DNA from: Acanthosepion esculentum
Lineage: Eukaryota; Mollusca; Cephalopoda; Sepiida; Sepiidae
NCBI GenBank assembly: GCA_964036315.1
Contig: CAXIWW010000817.1
Coordinates: forward strand, 6,421,501 to 6,485,500
Reading direction: 5' to 3'
DNA length: 64,000 nt
The translations under genes and the position numbers were made by a program. The notes under the pieces were generated by a model. The model did no database searches. It was not told where the DNA came from and saw only the letters and a program-made list of their open reading frames with translations. This document shows positions 47,831 through 60,380 of this stretch, piece by piece. The stretch's first letter is position 1. Each line of letters starts with the position of its first letter.

Positions 47831-50099
47831 ACTTTCATAGTGTTTTTTTTTTAGTGGGGTGTCACTATTTGCTCATAGCTGGGACCCTTTGTGATCAGAA
47901 GCCTTGCTGTCAGATGTAGTTTATAATCATACCTAGGACTAGTTGGCACTGTAGTGCTGTTGGCACTTTTGCTATCACGTGTTGGCACTTTTGCTATCAG
48001 CTGTTGGCACTTTTGCTATCAGCTGTTGGCACTTTTGCTATCAGCTTTTGGTACTTTTGGTATCAGCTGTTGGCACTTTTGCTATCAGCTGTTGGCACTT
48101 TTGCTATCAGCTGTGGTGCTGTTGGCACTTTTGTTATCAACTGGTGTTGTTCGCAAGTTTTTATATAAGCATGTATTTTTATATTTTCATAGTGTTTTTT
48201 TTATAGTGGGGGGTCACTATTTGCTCATAGCTGGGACCCTTTGTGATCAGAAGCCTTGCTGTCAGATGTAGTTTATATTCATACCTAGGACTAGTTGGCA
48301 CTGTGGTGCTGTTGGCACTTTTGCTATCAGCTGTTGGCACTTTTGCTATCAGCTGTTGGCACTTTTGCTATCAGCTGTGGTGCTGTTGGCACTTTTGCTA
48401 TCAACGGGTGTTGTTCGCAAGTTTTTATATAAACATGTATTTTTATACATTCATAGAGTTTCTTTTTAGTGGGGGGTCATTATCTGCTCATAGCTGGGAC
48501 CCTTTGTGATCAGAAGCCTTGCTGTCAGTGTAGTTTATAATCATACCTTGGACTAGTTGGCAATGTGGTGCTGTTGGCAATTTTGCTATCAGCTGTATGC
48601 ACTTTTGCTATCAGCTGTGGTGCTCTTGGCACTTTTGCTATCAACTGGTGTTGTTCGCAAGTTTTTATATAAACATGTATTTTTATACTTTCATAGTGTT
48701 TTTTTTAGTGGGGGGTCACTCTTTGCTCATAGCTTGGACCCTATGTGATCAGAAGCCTTGCTGTCAGATGTAGTTTATAATCATACCTAGGACTAGTTGG
48801 CACTGTGGTGCTGTTGGAACTTTTGCTATCAGCTGTTGGCACTTTTGCTATCAGCTGTTGCCACTTTTGCTATCAGATGTTGGCACTTTTGCTATCAGCT
48901 GTTGGCACTTTTGCTATCAGCTGTGGTGCTGTTGGCACTTTTGCTATCAACTGGTGTTGTTCGCAAGTTTTTATATAAACATGTATTTTTATACATTCAT
49001 AGTGTTTTTTTTTTAGTGGGGGGTCACTATTTGCTCATAGCTGGGACCCTTTGTGATCAGAAGCCTTGATGTCAGTGTAGTTTATAATCATACCTTGGAC
49101 TAGTTGGCAATGTGGTGCTGTTGGCACTTTTGCTATCAGCTTTTGGCACTTTTGCTATCAGCTGTTGGCACTTTTGCTATCAGCTGTGGTGCTCTTGGCA
49201 CTTTTGCTATCAACTGGTGTTGTTCGCAAGTTTTTATATAAGCATGCATTTTTATATTTTCATTTTTTTTTTTATAGTGGGGGATCACTATTTGCTCATA
49301 GCTGGGACCCTTTGTGATCAGAAGCCTTGCTGTCAGATAAAGTTTATAGTCATACGTGGGACTAGTTGGCACTGTGGTGCTGTTGGCACTTTTGCTATCA
49401 GCTGTTGGCAATTTTGTTATCAGCTGTGGTGCTGTTGGCAATTTTGCTATCAACTGGTGTTGTTCGCAAGTTTTTATATAAAGATGTATTTTTATACTTT
49501 CATAGTCTTTTTTTTTTAGTGGGGGGTCACTATTTGCTCATAGCTGGGACACTTTGTGATCAGAAGCTTTCCTGTCAGATGTAGTTTATAGTCATACCTA
49601 GGACTAGTTGGCACTGTGGTGCTGTTGGCACTTTCGCTATCAGCTGTTGGCACTTTTGCTATCAGCTGTTGGCACTTTTGCTATCAGCTGTTGGCACTTT
49701 TGCTATCAGCTGTTGGCACTTTTGCTATCAGCTGTGGTGCTGTTGGCACTTTTGCTATCAACTGGTGTTGTTCGCAAGTTTTTATATAAGCATGTATTTT
49801 TATACTTTCATAGAGTTTTTTTTATAGTGGGGTGTCACTATTTGCTCATAGCTGGAACCCTTTGTGATCAGAAGCCTTGCTGTCAGATGTAGTTTATAGT
49901 CATACCTAGGACTAGTTGGCACTGTGGTTCTGTTGGCACTTTTGCTATCAGCTGTTGGCACTTTTGCTATCAGCTGTTGGCACATTTGCTATCAGCTGTG
50001 GTGCTGTTGGCACTTTTGCTATCAACTGGTGTTGTTCGCAAGTTTTTATATAAACATGTATTTTTATACATTCATAGTGTTTTTTTTTAGTGGGGGGTC

Positions 50100-51410
50100 A
50101 CTATTTGCTCATAGCTGGGACCCTTTGTGATCAGAAGCCTTGCTGTCAGTGTAGTTTATAATCATACCTAGGACTAGTTGGCAATGTGGTGCTGTTGGCA
50201 CTTTTGCTATCAGCTGTTGGCACTTTTGCTATAAGCTGTTGGCAATTTTGCTATCAGCTGTTCGAACTTTTGCTATCAGCTGTGGTGCTCTTGGCACTTT
50301 TGCTATTAACTGGTGTTGTACGGAAGTTTTTAGATAAATGTGTATTTTTATACTTTCATAGTGTTTTTTTGTTAGTGGGGTTCACTATTTGCTCATAGCT
50401 TGGACCCTTTGTGATCAGAAGCCTTGCTGTCAGATGTAGTTTATAGTCATACCAAGGACTAGTTGGCAATGTGGTGCTGTTTGCACTTTTGCTATCAGCT
50501 GTGGTGCTGTTTGCACTTTTGCTATCAACTGGTGTTGTTCGCAAGTTTTTATATAAACATGTATTTTTATACTTTAATAGTGTTTTGTTTTTAGTGGGGG
50601 GTCACTATTTGCTGATAGCTGGGACCCTTTGTGATAAGAAGCCTTGCTGTCAGATGTAGTTTATAGTCATACCTAGGACTAGTTGGCACTGTGGTGCTGT
50701 TGGCACTTTTGCTATCAGCTGTTGGCACTTTTGCTATCAGCTCTTGGCACTTTTGCTATCAGCGGTTGGCACTTTTGCTATCAGCTGTTGACACTTTTGC
50801 TATCAGCTGTTGGCACTTTTGCTATCAGCTGTGGTGCTGTTGGCAATTTTGCTATCAACTGGTGTTGTTCGCCAGTTTTTATATAAACATGTATTTTTAT
50901 ACATTCATAGTGTTTTTTTTAGTGGGGGGTCACTATTTGCTCAGTGCTGGGAAACTTTGTGATCAGAATCCTTGCTGTTAGATGTAGTTTATAGTCATAA
51001 CTAGGACTAGTTGGCACTGTGGTGCTGTTGGCACTTTTGCTATCAGCTGTTGGCACTTTTGCTATCAGCTGTGGTGCTCTTGGCACTTTTGCTATCAACT
51101 GGTGTTGTTCGCAAGTTTTTATATAAGCATGTATTTTTATACTTTCATAGTGTTTTTTTTTAGTGGGGGGTCACTGTTTGCTCATAGCTGGGACCCTTTG
51201 TGATCAGAAGCCTTGCTGTCAGATGTAGTTTATAATCATACTTAGGACTAGTTGGCACTGTGGTGCGGTTGGCACTTTTGCTATCAGCTGTTGGCACTTT
51301 TGCTATAAGCGGTTGGCACATTTGCTATCAGCTGTTGGCACTTTTGCTATCAGCTGTGGTGCTGTTGGCACTTTTGCTATCAACTGGAGTTGTTCGCAAG
51401 TTTTTATATA
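50100..51410 (+). repeat. E block duplicated at 53.4-54.9 kb, copy 1
   Basis: Contains TTGTACGGAAGTTTTTAGAT and TTCGAACTTTTGC (offset 3325 bp to copy 2), then CAGTGCTGGGAAACTTTG (offset 3499 bp). The change in offset reflects about 174 bp gained in copy 2. Confidence 0.85.
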
Positions 51411-52139
51411 AACATGTATTTTTATACTTTCATAGTGTTTTTTTTTAGTGGCGGGTCACTATTTGCTCATAGCTGGGACCATTTGTGATCAGAAGCCTTG
51501 AAGTCAGATGTAGTTTATAGTCATACCTAGGACTAGTTGGCACTGTGGTGCTGTTGTCACTTTGCTATCAGCTGTTGGCACTTTTGCTATCTGCTGTTGG
51601 CACTTTTGCTATCAGCTTTTGGCACTTTTGGTATCAGCTGTTGGCAATTTTGCTATCAGCTGTTGGCACTTTTGCTATCAGCTGTGGTGCTGTTGGCACT
51701 TTTGCTATCAACTGGTGTTGTTCGCAAGTTTTTATAGACACATGTATTTTCATACTTTCATAGTGTTTTTTTTTATTGCGGGGTTACTATTTGCTCATAG
51801 CTTGGAGCCTTTGTGATCAGAATCCTTGCTCTCAGATTTAGTTTATAATCATACCTAGGACTAGTTGACACTGTGGTGCTGTTGGCACTTTTGCTATCAG
51901 CTGTTGGCACTTTTACTATCAGCTGTTGGCACTTTTGCTATCAGCTGTTGGCACTTTTACTATCAGCTGTTGACACTTTTGCTATCAGATGTTGGCAATT
52001 TTGCTATCAGCTTTTGGCACTTTTGGTATCAACTGTTGGCACTTTTGCTATCAGCTGTTGGCACTTTTGCTATCAGCTGTTGGCACTTTTGCTATCAGCT
52101 GTTGGCACTTTTGCTATCAGCTGTTGGCACTTTTGCTAT

Positions 52140-52640
52140 CAGCTGTGGTGCTGTTGGCACTTCTGCTATCAACTGGTGTTGTTCGCAAGTTTTTATATAA
52201 ACATGTATTTTTATATTTTCATAGTGTTTTTTTTTTAGTGGGGGGTCACTATTTGCTCATAGCTGGGACCCTTTGTGATCAGAAGCCTTGCTGTCAGATG
52301 TAGTTTATAGTCATACCTAGGACTAGTTGGCACTCTGGTGCTGTTGGCACTTTTGCTATCAGCTGTTGGCACTTTTGCTATCAGCTGTTGGCACTTTTGC
52401 AATCAGCTGTTGGCACTTTTGCTATCAGCTGTTGGAACTTTTGCTATCAGCTGTTGGAACTTTTGCTATCAACTGGTGGTATTCGCAAGTTTTTATATAA
52501 ACATGTATTTTTATACTTTCATAGTGATTTTTTTTTATTGGGGGGACACTATTTGCTCATAGCTGGGACCCTTTGTGATCAGAAGCCTTGATGTCAGATG
52601 TAGTTTATAGTCATACCTAGGATTAGTTGGCACTGTGGGG
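52140..52640 (+). repeat. Left member of displaced inverted pair P4 in E
   Basis: Ordered private variants are GGCACTTCTGCTATCAAC (about 52155), TTTTGCAATCAGCTG (52396), two GGAACTTTTGCTATC repeats, GGTGGTATTCGCAAG (about 52481) and AGTGATTTTTTTTTATTGGG. All occur in reverse complement at 62.6-63.1 kb in mirrored order. Confidence 0.8.
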
Positions 52641-53424
52641 CTGTTGGCACTTTTGCTATCATCTGTTGGCACTTTTGCTATCAGCTGTTGGCACTTTTGC
52701 TATCAGCTGTTGGCACTTTTGCTATCAGCTGTGGTGCTGTTTGCACTTTTGCTATCAACTGGTGTTGTTCGCAAGTTTTTATATAAACATATATTTTTTT
52801 AATTTCATAGTGTTTTTTTTAGTGGGGTGTCACTATTTGCTCATAGCAGGGACCCTTTGTGATCAGAAGCCTTGCTGTCTGATGTAGTTTATAAACATAC
52901 CTAGGACTAGTTGGCACTGTAGTGCTGTTGGCACTTTTGCTATCAGCTGTTGGCACTTTTGCTATCAGCTGTAGGCACTTTTGATATCAGCTGTTGGCAC
53001 GTTTGCTATCAGCTTTTCGCACTTTTGGTATCAGCTGTTGGCACTTTTGCTATCAACTGTTGGCACTTTTGCTATCAGCTGTGGTGCTTTTGGCACTTTT
53101 GCTATCAACTGGTGTTGTTCGAAAGTTTTTATATAAGCATGTATTTTTATACTTTCATAGTGTTTTTTTTATAGTGGGGAGTCACTATTTGCTCATAGCT
53201 GGGACCCTTTGTGATCAGAAGCCTTGCTGTCAGATGTAGTTTATAGTCATACCTAGGACTAGTTGGCACTGTGGTGCTGTTGGCACTTTTGCTATCAGCT
53301 GTTGTCACTTTTGCTATCAGCTGTGGTGCTGTTGGCACTTTTGCTATCAACTGGTGTTGTTCGCAAGTTTTTATATAAACATGTATTTTTATACATTCAT
53401 AGAGTTTTTTTTTAGTGGGGGGTC

Positions 53425-54900
53425 ACTATTTGCTCATAGCTGTGACCCTTTGTGATCAGAAGCCTTGCTGTCAGTGTAGTTTATAATCATACCTAGGACT
53501 AGTTGGCAATGTGGTGCTGTTGGCACTTTTGCTATCAGCTGTTGGCACTTTTGCTATAAGCTGTTGGCAATTTTGCTATCAGCTGTTCGAACTTTTGCTA
53601 TCAGCTGTGGTGCTCTTGGCACTTTTGCTATCAACTGGTGTTGTACGGAAGTTTTTAGATAAATGTGTATTTTTATACTTTCATAGTGTTTTTTTGTTAG
53701 TGGGGTTCACTATTTGCTCATAGCTTGGACCCTTTGTGATCAGAAGCCTTGCTGTCAGATGTAGTTTATAGTCATACAAAGGACTAGTTGGCAATGTGGT
53801 GCTGTTTGCACTTTTGCTATCAGCTGTGGTGCTGTTTGCACTTTTGCTATCAACTGGTGTTGTTCGCAAGTTTTTATATAAACATGTATTTTTATACTTT
53901 AATAGTGTTTTGTTTTTAGTGGGGGGTCACTATTTGCTGATAGCTGGGACACTTTGTGATAAGAAGCCTTGCTGTCAGATGTAGTTTATAGTCATACCTA
54001 GGACTAGTTGGCACTGTGGTGCTGTTGGCACTTTTGCTATCAGCTGTTGGCACTTTTGCTATCAGCTGTGGTGCTGTTGGCAATTTTGCTATCAACTGGT
54101 GTTGTTCGCAAGTTTTTATATAAACATGTATTTTTATACATTCATAGTGCTTTTTTTAGTGGGGGGTCACTATTTGCTCATAGCTGGGACCCTTTGTGAT
54201 CAGAAGCCTTGCTGTCAGATGTAGTTTATAGTCATACCTAGGACTAGTTGGCAATGTGGTGCTGTTGGCACTTTTGCTATCAGCTGTTGGCACTTTTGCT
54301 ATCAGCTGTTGGCACTTTTGCTATCAGCTGTGGTGCTGTTGGCACTTTTGCTATTAACTGGTGTTGTTCGCAAGTTTTTATAGAAACATGTATTTGTATA
54401 CTTTCATAGTGTTTTTTTTAGTGGGGGGTCACTATTTGCTCAGTGCTGGGAAACTTTGTGATCAGAATCCTTGCTGTTAGATGTAGTTTATAGTCATAAC
54501 TAGGACTAGTTGGCACTGTGGTGCTGTTGGCACTTTTGCTATCAGCTGTTGGCACTTTTGCTATCAGCTGTTGGCACTTTTGCTATCAGCTGTGGTGCTC
54601 TTGGCACTTTTGCTATCAACTGGTGTTGTTCGCAAGTTTTTATATAAGCATGTATTTTTATACTTTCATAGTGTTTTTTTTTAGTGGGGGGTCACTGTTT
54701 GCTCATAGCTGGGACCCTTTGTGATCAGAAGCCTTGCTGTCAGATGTAGTTTATAATCATACTTAGGACTAGTTGGCACTGTGGTGCGGTTGGCACTTTT
54801 GCTATCAGCTGTTGGCACTTTTGCTATAAGCGGTTGGCACATTTGCTATCAGCTGTTGGCACTTTTGCTATCAGCTGTGGTGCTGTTGGCACTTTTGCTA
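53425..54900 (+). repeat. E block duplicated, copy 2
   Basis: Partner of 50100-51410 with the same rare variants in the same order. It has about 174 bp more sequence near 54.2-54.4 kb, consisting of E repeats. Confidence 0.85.
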
Positions 54901-55140
54901 TCAACTGGTGTTGTTCGCAAGTTTTTATAGAAACATGTATTTTATAATTTCATAGTGTTTTTTTTTTAGTGGGGGGTCACTATTTGCTCATAGCTTGGAC
55001 CCTTTGTGATCAGAATCCTTGCTGTCAGATGTAGTTTATAGTCATACCTAGGACTAGTTGGCACTGTGGTGCTGTTGGCACTTTTGCTATCAGCTGTTGG
55101 CACTTTTGCTATCAGCTGTTGGCCCTTTTGCTATCAGCTG

Positions 55141-55459
55141 TGGCGCTGTTAGCACTTTTGCTATCAACTGGTGTTGTTCGCAATTTTTTATATAAACATG
55201 TATTTTTATACTTTCATAGAGTTTTTTTTTAGTGGGGGGTCACTATTTGCTCATAGCTGGGACCTTTTTTAATCAGAAGCCTTGCTGTCTGATGTAGTTT
55301 ATAGTCATACCTAGGACTATTTGGCAATGTGGTGCTGTTGGCATTTTTGCTTTCAGCTGTTGGCACCTTTGCTATCAGCTGTTGGCACTTTTGATCAGCT
55401 GTTGGCACTTTTGATATCAACTGGTGTTGTTCGCAAGTTTTTATATAAACACGTATTTT
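55141..55459 (+). repeat. End-matching E segment, copy 2 (stops at inversion)
   Basis: Partner of 47531-47830. It carries the same private variants and is cut at ACACGTATTTT exactly where orientation switches to E-. Confidence 0.85.
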
Positions 55460-58400
55460 GCTGATAGCAAAAGTGCCAACAGCACCACAGTGCCATCTAT
55501 TCCTAGGAATGACTATAAACTACATCTGACAGCAAGGCTTCTGATCACAAACGGTCCCAACTATGAGCAAATATTAACACCCCACTAAAAAAAAACACTA
55601 TGAATGTATAAAAATACATGTTTATATAAAAACTTGCGAACAACACCAGTTGATAGCAAAAGTGCCAACAGCACCCCAGCTGACAGCAAAAGTGCCAACA
55701 GCTGTTAGCAAAAATGCCAACAGCTGGTACCAAAAGTGCCAAAAGCTGATAGCAAAAGTGCCAACAGCTGATAGCAATAGTGCCAACAGATGATACCAAA
55801 AGTGCCAACAGCTGATAGCAAAAGAGCCAACAGCTGATAGCAAAAGTGCCAACAGCTGATACCAAAAGTGCCAAAAGCTGATAGCAAAAGTGCCAACAGC
55901 TGATAGCAAAATGCCAACAGCTGATAGCAAAAGTGCCAAAAGCTGATAGCAAAAGTGCCAACAGCTGATAGCAAAAGTTCCAACAGATGATACCAAACGT
56001 GCCAACAGCTGATAGCAAAAGTGCCAACAGCTGATAGCAAAAGTGCAAACAGCTGATACCAAAAGTGCCAACAGCTGATACCAAAAGTGCCAACAGCTGA
56101 TAGCAAAAGTGCCAAGAGCTGATAGTAAATGTGCCAACAGCACCACAGTGCCAACTAGTCCTAGGTATGACTATAAACTACATCTGACAGCAAGGCTTCT
56201 GATCACAAAGGGTCCCAGCTATGAGCAAATAGTTACCCCCCACTAAAAGAAAACACTATGAAAGTATAAAAATACATGTTTATATAAAAACTTGCGAATA
56301 ACACCAGTTGATAGCAAAAGTGCAAACAGCAACACAGCTGATAGCAAAAGTGCCAAGAGCTGATAGCAAAAGTGCCAACAGCTGATAGCAAAAGAGCCAA
56401 CAGATGATACCAAAAGTGCCAAATGCTGATAGCAAAAGTGCCAACAGCTGATAGCAAAAGTGCGAACAGCTGATACCAAAAGTGCCAAAAGCTGATAGCA
56501 AAAGTGCCAACAGCTGATAGCAAAAGTGCCAACAGATTATACCAAAAGTGCCAACAGCTGATAGCAAAAGTGCCAACAGCTGATAGCAAAAGTGCCAGCA
56601 GCTGATAGCAAAAGTGCCAACAGCACCACAGTGCCATCTATTCCTAGGTATGACTATAAACTACATCTGACAGCAAGGCTTCTGATCACAAACGGTCCCA
56701 ACTATGAGCAAATAGTGACACCCCACTAAAAAAAAACACTATGAAAGTATAAAAATACATGTTTATATAAAAACTTGCGAACAACACCAGTTGATAGCAA
56801 AAGTGCCAACAGCACCCCAGCTGATAGCAAAAGTGCCAACAGCTGTTAGCAAAAGTGCCAACAGCTGGTACCAAAAGTGCCAAAAGCTGATAGCAAAAGT
56901 GCCAACAGCTGATAGCAATAGTGCCAACAGATGATACCAAAAGTGCCAACAGCTGATTGCAAAAGTGCCAACAGCTGATAGCAAAAGTGCCAACAGCTGA
57001 TACCAAAAGTGCCAAAAGCTGATAGCAAAAGTGCCAACAGCTGATAGCAAAAGTGCCAACAGAAGATACCAAAAGTGCCAACAGCTGATAGCAAAAGTGC
57101 CAACAGCTGATAGCAAAAGTGCCAACAGCTGATAGCAAAAGTGCCAACAGCTGATAGCAAAAGTTCCAAAAGATGATACCAAACGTGCCAACAGCTGATA
57201 GCAAAAGTGCCAACAGCTGATAGAAAAAAGTGCCAACAGCTGATAGCAAAAGTGCAAACAGCTGATACCAAAAGTGCCAAAAGCTGATACCAAAAGTGCC
57301 AACAGCTGATAGCAAAAGTGCCAACAGCTGATAGCAAAAGTGCCAACAGCACCACAGTGCCAACTAGTCCTAGGTATGACTATAAACTACATCTGACAGC
57401 AAGGCTTCTGATCACAAAGGGTCCCAGCTATGAGCAAATAGTTACCCCCCACTAAAAGAAAACACTATGAAAGTATAAAAATACATGTTTATATAAAAAC
57501 TTTCGAACAACACCAGTTGATAGCAAAAGTGCAAACAGCACCACAGCTGATAGCAAAAGTGCCAAGAGCTGATAGCAAAAGTGCCAACAGCTGATAGCAA
57601 AAGTTCCAACAGATGATACCAAAAGTGCCAAATGCTGATAGCAAAAGTGCCAACAGCAGATAGCAAAAGTGCGAACAGCTGATACCAAATGTGCCAAAAG
57701 CTGATAGCAAAAGTGCCAACAGCTGATAGCAAAAGTGCCAACAGATTATACCAAAAGTGCCAACAGCTGATAGCAAAAGTGCCAACAGCTGATAGCAAAA
57801 GTGCCAACAGCACAACAGTGCCATCTATTTCTAGGTATGACTATAAACTACATCTGACAGCAAGGCTTCTGATCACAAAGGGTCCCAGCTATGAGCAAAT
57901 AGTGAACCCCCACTAAAAAAAAACACTATGAAAATATAAAAATACATGTTTATATAAAAACTTGCGAACAACACCAGTTGATAGCAAAAGTGCCAAGAGC
58001 ACCCCAGCTGATAGCAAAAGTGCCAACAGCTGTTAGCAAAAGTGCCAACAGCTGATAACAAAAGTGCCAAAAGCTGATAGCAAAAGTGCCAACAGCTGAT
58101 AGCAATAGTGCCAACAGATGATACCAAAAGTGCCAACAGCTGATAGCAAAAGTGCCAACAGCTGATAGCAAAAGTGCCAACAGCTGATAGTAAAAGTGCC
58201 AACAGCTGATACCAAAAGTGCCAAAAGCTGATAGCAAATGTGCCAACAGCTGATAGCAAAATGCCAACAGCTGATAGTAAAAGTGCCAAAAGCTGATAGC
58301 AAAAGTGCCAACAGCCGATAGCAAAAGTTCCATCAGATGATACCAAACGTGCCAACAGCTGATAGCAAAAGTGCCAACAGCTGATAGCAAAAGTGCAAAC

Positions 58401-59150
58401 AGCTGATACCAAAAGTGCCAAGAGCTGATACCAAAAGTGCCAACAGCTGATAGCAAAAGTGACAACAGCTGATAGCAAAAGTGCCAACAGCACCACAGTG
58501 CCAACTAGTCCTAGGTATGACTATAAACTACATCTGACAGCAAGGCTTCTGATCACAAAGGGTCCCAGCTATGAGCAAATAGTTACACCCCACTAAAAGA
58601 AAACACTATGAAAGTATAAAAATACATGTTTATATAAAAACTTGCGAACAACACCAGTTGATAGCAAAAGTGCCAAGAGCTGATAGCAAAAGTGCCAACA
58701 GCTGATAGCAAAAGTGCCAAAAGATGATACCAAAAGTGCCAAATGCTGATAGCAAAAGTGCCAAAAGCTGATAGCAAAAGAGCGAACAGCTGATAGCAAA
58801 TGTGCCAAAAGCTGATAGCAAAAGTGCCAACAGCTGATAGCAAAAGTGCCAACAGATTATACCAAAAGTGCCAACAGCTGATAGCAAAAGTGCCAACAGC
58901 TGATAGCAAAAGTGCCAACAGCTGATAGCAAAATGCCAACAGCTGATAGCAAAAGATCCAACAGATGATACCAAACGTGCCAACAGCTGTTAGCAAAAGT
59001 GCCAACAGCTGATAGCTAAAGTGCCAACAGCTGATAGCAAATGTGCCAACAGCTGATACCAAAAGTGCCAAAAGCTGATAGCAAAAGTGCCAACAGCTGA
59101 TAGCAAAAGTGCCAACAGCTGATAGCAAAAGTGCCATCTGCACCACAGTG
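55460..59150 (-). repeat. Two-unit higher-order repeat in E-, about 1.15-1.3 kb, three copies
   Basis: Long and shorter E units alternate. Copies are about 55460-56640, 56640-57830 and 57830-59150. The ACATCTGACAGCAAGG site of the first unit lies near 55522, 56664 and 57851. The long units share the same order of GATACCAAAAGTGCC and GATAGCAATAGTGCC variants. The first two copies share CCATCTATTCCTAGG at the unit boundary; the third has CCATCTATTTCTAGG. Confidence 0.75.
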
Positions 59151-59719
59151 CCAATTAGTCCTAGGTATGATTATGAACTACATCTGACAGCAAGGCTTCT
59201 GATCACAAAGGGTCCAAGCTATGAGCAAATAGTTACCCCCCACTAAAAGAAAACACTATGAAAGTATAAAAATACATGTTTATATAAAAACTTGCGAACA
59301 ACACCAGTTGATGGCAAAAGTGCAAACAGCACCACAGCTGACAGCAAAAGTGTCAACAGCTGATAGCCAAAGTGCCAAAAGCTGATAGCAAAAGTGCCAA
59401 CAGCTGATAGCAAATGTGCCAACAGCTGAAACCAAAAGTGGAAAAGCTGATAGCAAATGTGCCAACAGCTGATAGCAAAAGTGCCAACAGATGATACCAA
59501 AAGTGCCAACAGCTGATAGCAAAAGTGCCAACAGCTGATAGCAAAAGTGCCAACAGATGATACCAAACGTGCCAACAGCTGATAGCAAAAGTGCCAACAG
59601 CTGATAGCAAAAGTGCCAACAGCTGATAGCAAAAGTGCAAACAGCTGATACCAAAAGTGCCAAAAGCTGATAGCAAAAGTGCCAACAGCGCCACAGTGCC
59701 AACTAGTCTTAGGTATGAC

Positions 59720-60380
59720 TATAAACTACATCTGACAGCAAGGCTTCTGATCACAAAGGGACCCAGCTATGAGCAAATAGTTACCCCCCACTAAAAGAAA
59801 ACACTATGAAAGTATAAAAATACATGTTTATATAAAAACTTTCGAACAACACCAGTTGATAGCAAAAGTGCCAACAGCACCCCAGCTGATAGCAAAAGTG
59901 CCAACAGCTGAGAGCAAAAGTGCCAACAGCTTATACCAAAAGTGCCAAAAGCTGATAGCAAAAGTGCCAACAGCTGATAGCAAAAGTGCCAACAGATGAT
60001 ACCAACAGTGCCAACAGCTGATAGCAAATGTGCCAAAAGATGTTAGCAAAAGTGCCAACAGCTGATAGCAAAAGTGCCAACAGCACCACAGTGCCAACTA
60101 GTCCTAGTTATGACTATAAACTACATCTGACAGCAAGGCTTCTGATCACAAAGGGTCCAGCTATAAGCAAATAGTTACCCCCCACTTAAAGAAAACACTA
60201 TGATAGTATAAAAAGACATGTTTATATAAAAACCTGCGAACAACACCAGTTGATAGCAAAAGTGCCAACAGCACCACAGCTGATAGCAAAAGTGCCAACG
60301 GCTGATAGCAAAAGTGCCAAGAGCTGATAGCAAAAGTGCCAACAGTTTATACCAAACGTGCCAACAGCACCACAGTGCCA
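59720..60380 (-). repeat. E- segment repeated at 61.94-62.59 kb
   Basis: Matches about 61940-62590 at an offset of 2204-2217 bp. Both have GCTGAGAGCAAAAGTGCC, AGCTTATACCAAAAGTGCC and GATAGCAAAAGTGCCAACGG in the same order. Confidence 0.8.

Larger units (their letters stand above)
47200..55459 (+). repeat. Composite satellite family E, forward array
   Basis: About 29 tandem composite units averaging near 280 bp. Each has a run of one to about fifteen 22-bp repeats (TTGGCACTTTTGCTATC plus AGCTG) and a conserved non-repeated block of roughly 165 bp. In order, that block holds CAACTGGTGTTGTTCGC, AAGTTTTTATATAAACATG, a T-run, AGTGGGGGGTCACTATTTGC, TCATAGCTGGGACCCTTTG, TGATCAGAAGCCTTGCTGTC and CATACCTAGGACTAGTTGGC. 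The 22-bp repeat has period 66 nt or 22 residues when translated and no stop in the forward frames, so hydrophobic peptides (LLALLLSAVGTFAISCW) recur without being genes. Unit length varies mainly by the number of 22-bp repeats. Confidence 0.95.

Noticed and set aside
51865..52238. Hydrophobic, membrane-like peptides in family E
   Set aside because: They translate the 22-bp repeat (22-residue period) in shifting frames and end in the conserved non-coding block. Similar peptides arise in every unit.
55450..55470. Perfect palindrome at the E orientation switch
   Set aside because: The sequences next to the switch (ACACGTATTTT on the left, GCTGATAGCAAAAG on the right) are different phases of the E unit and are not mirrored. 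The inverted relationship is seen only further out.
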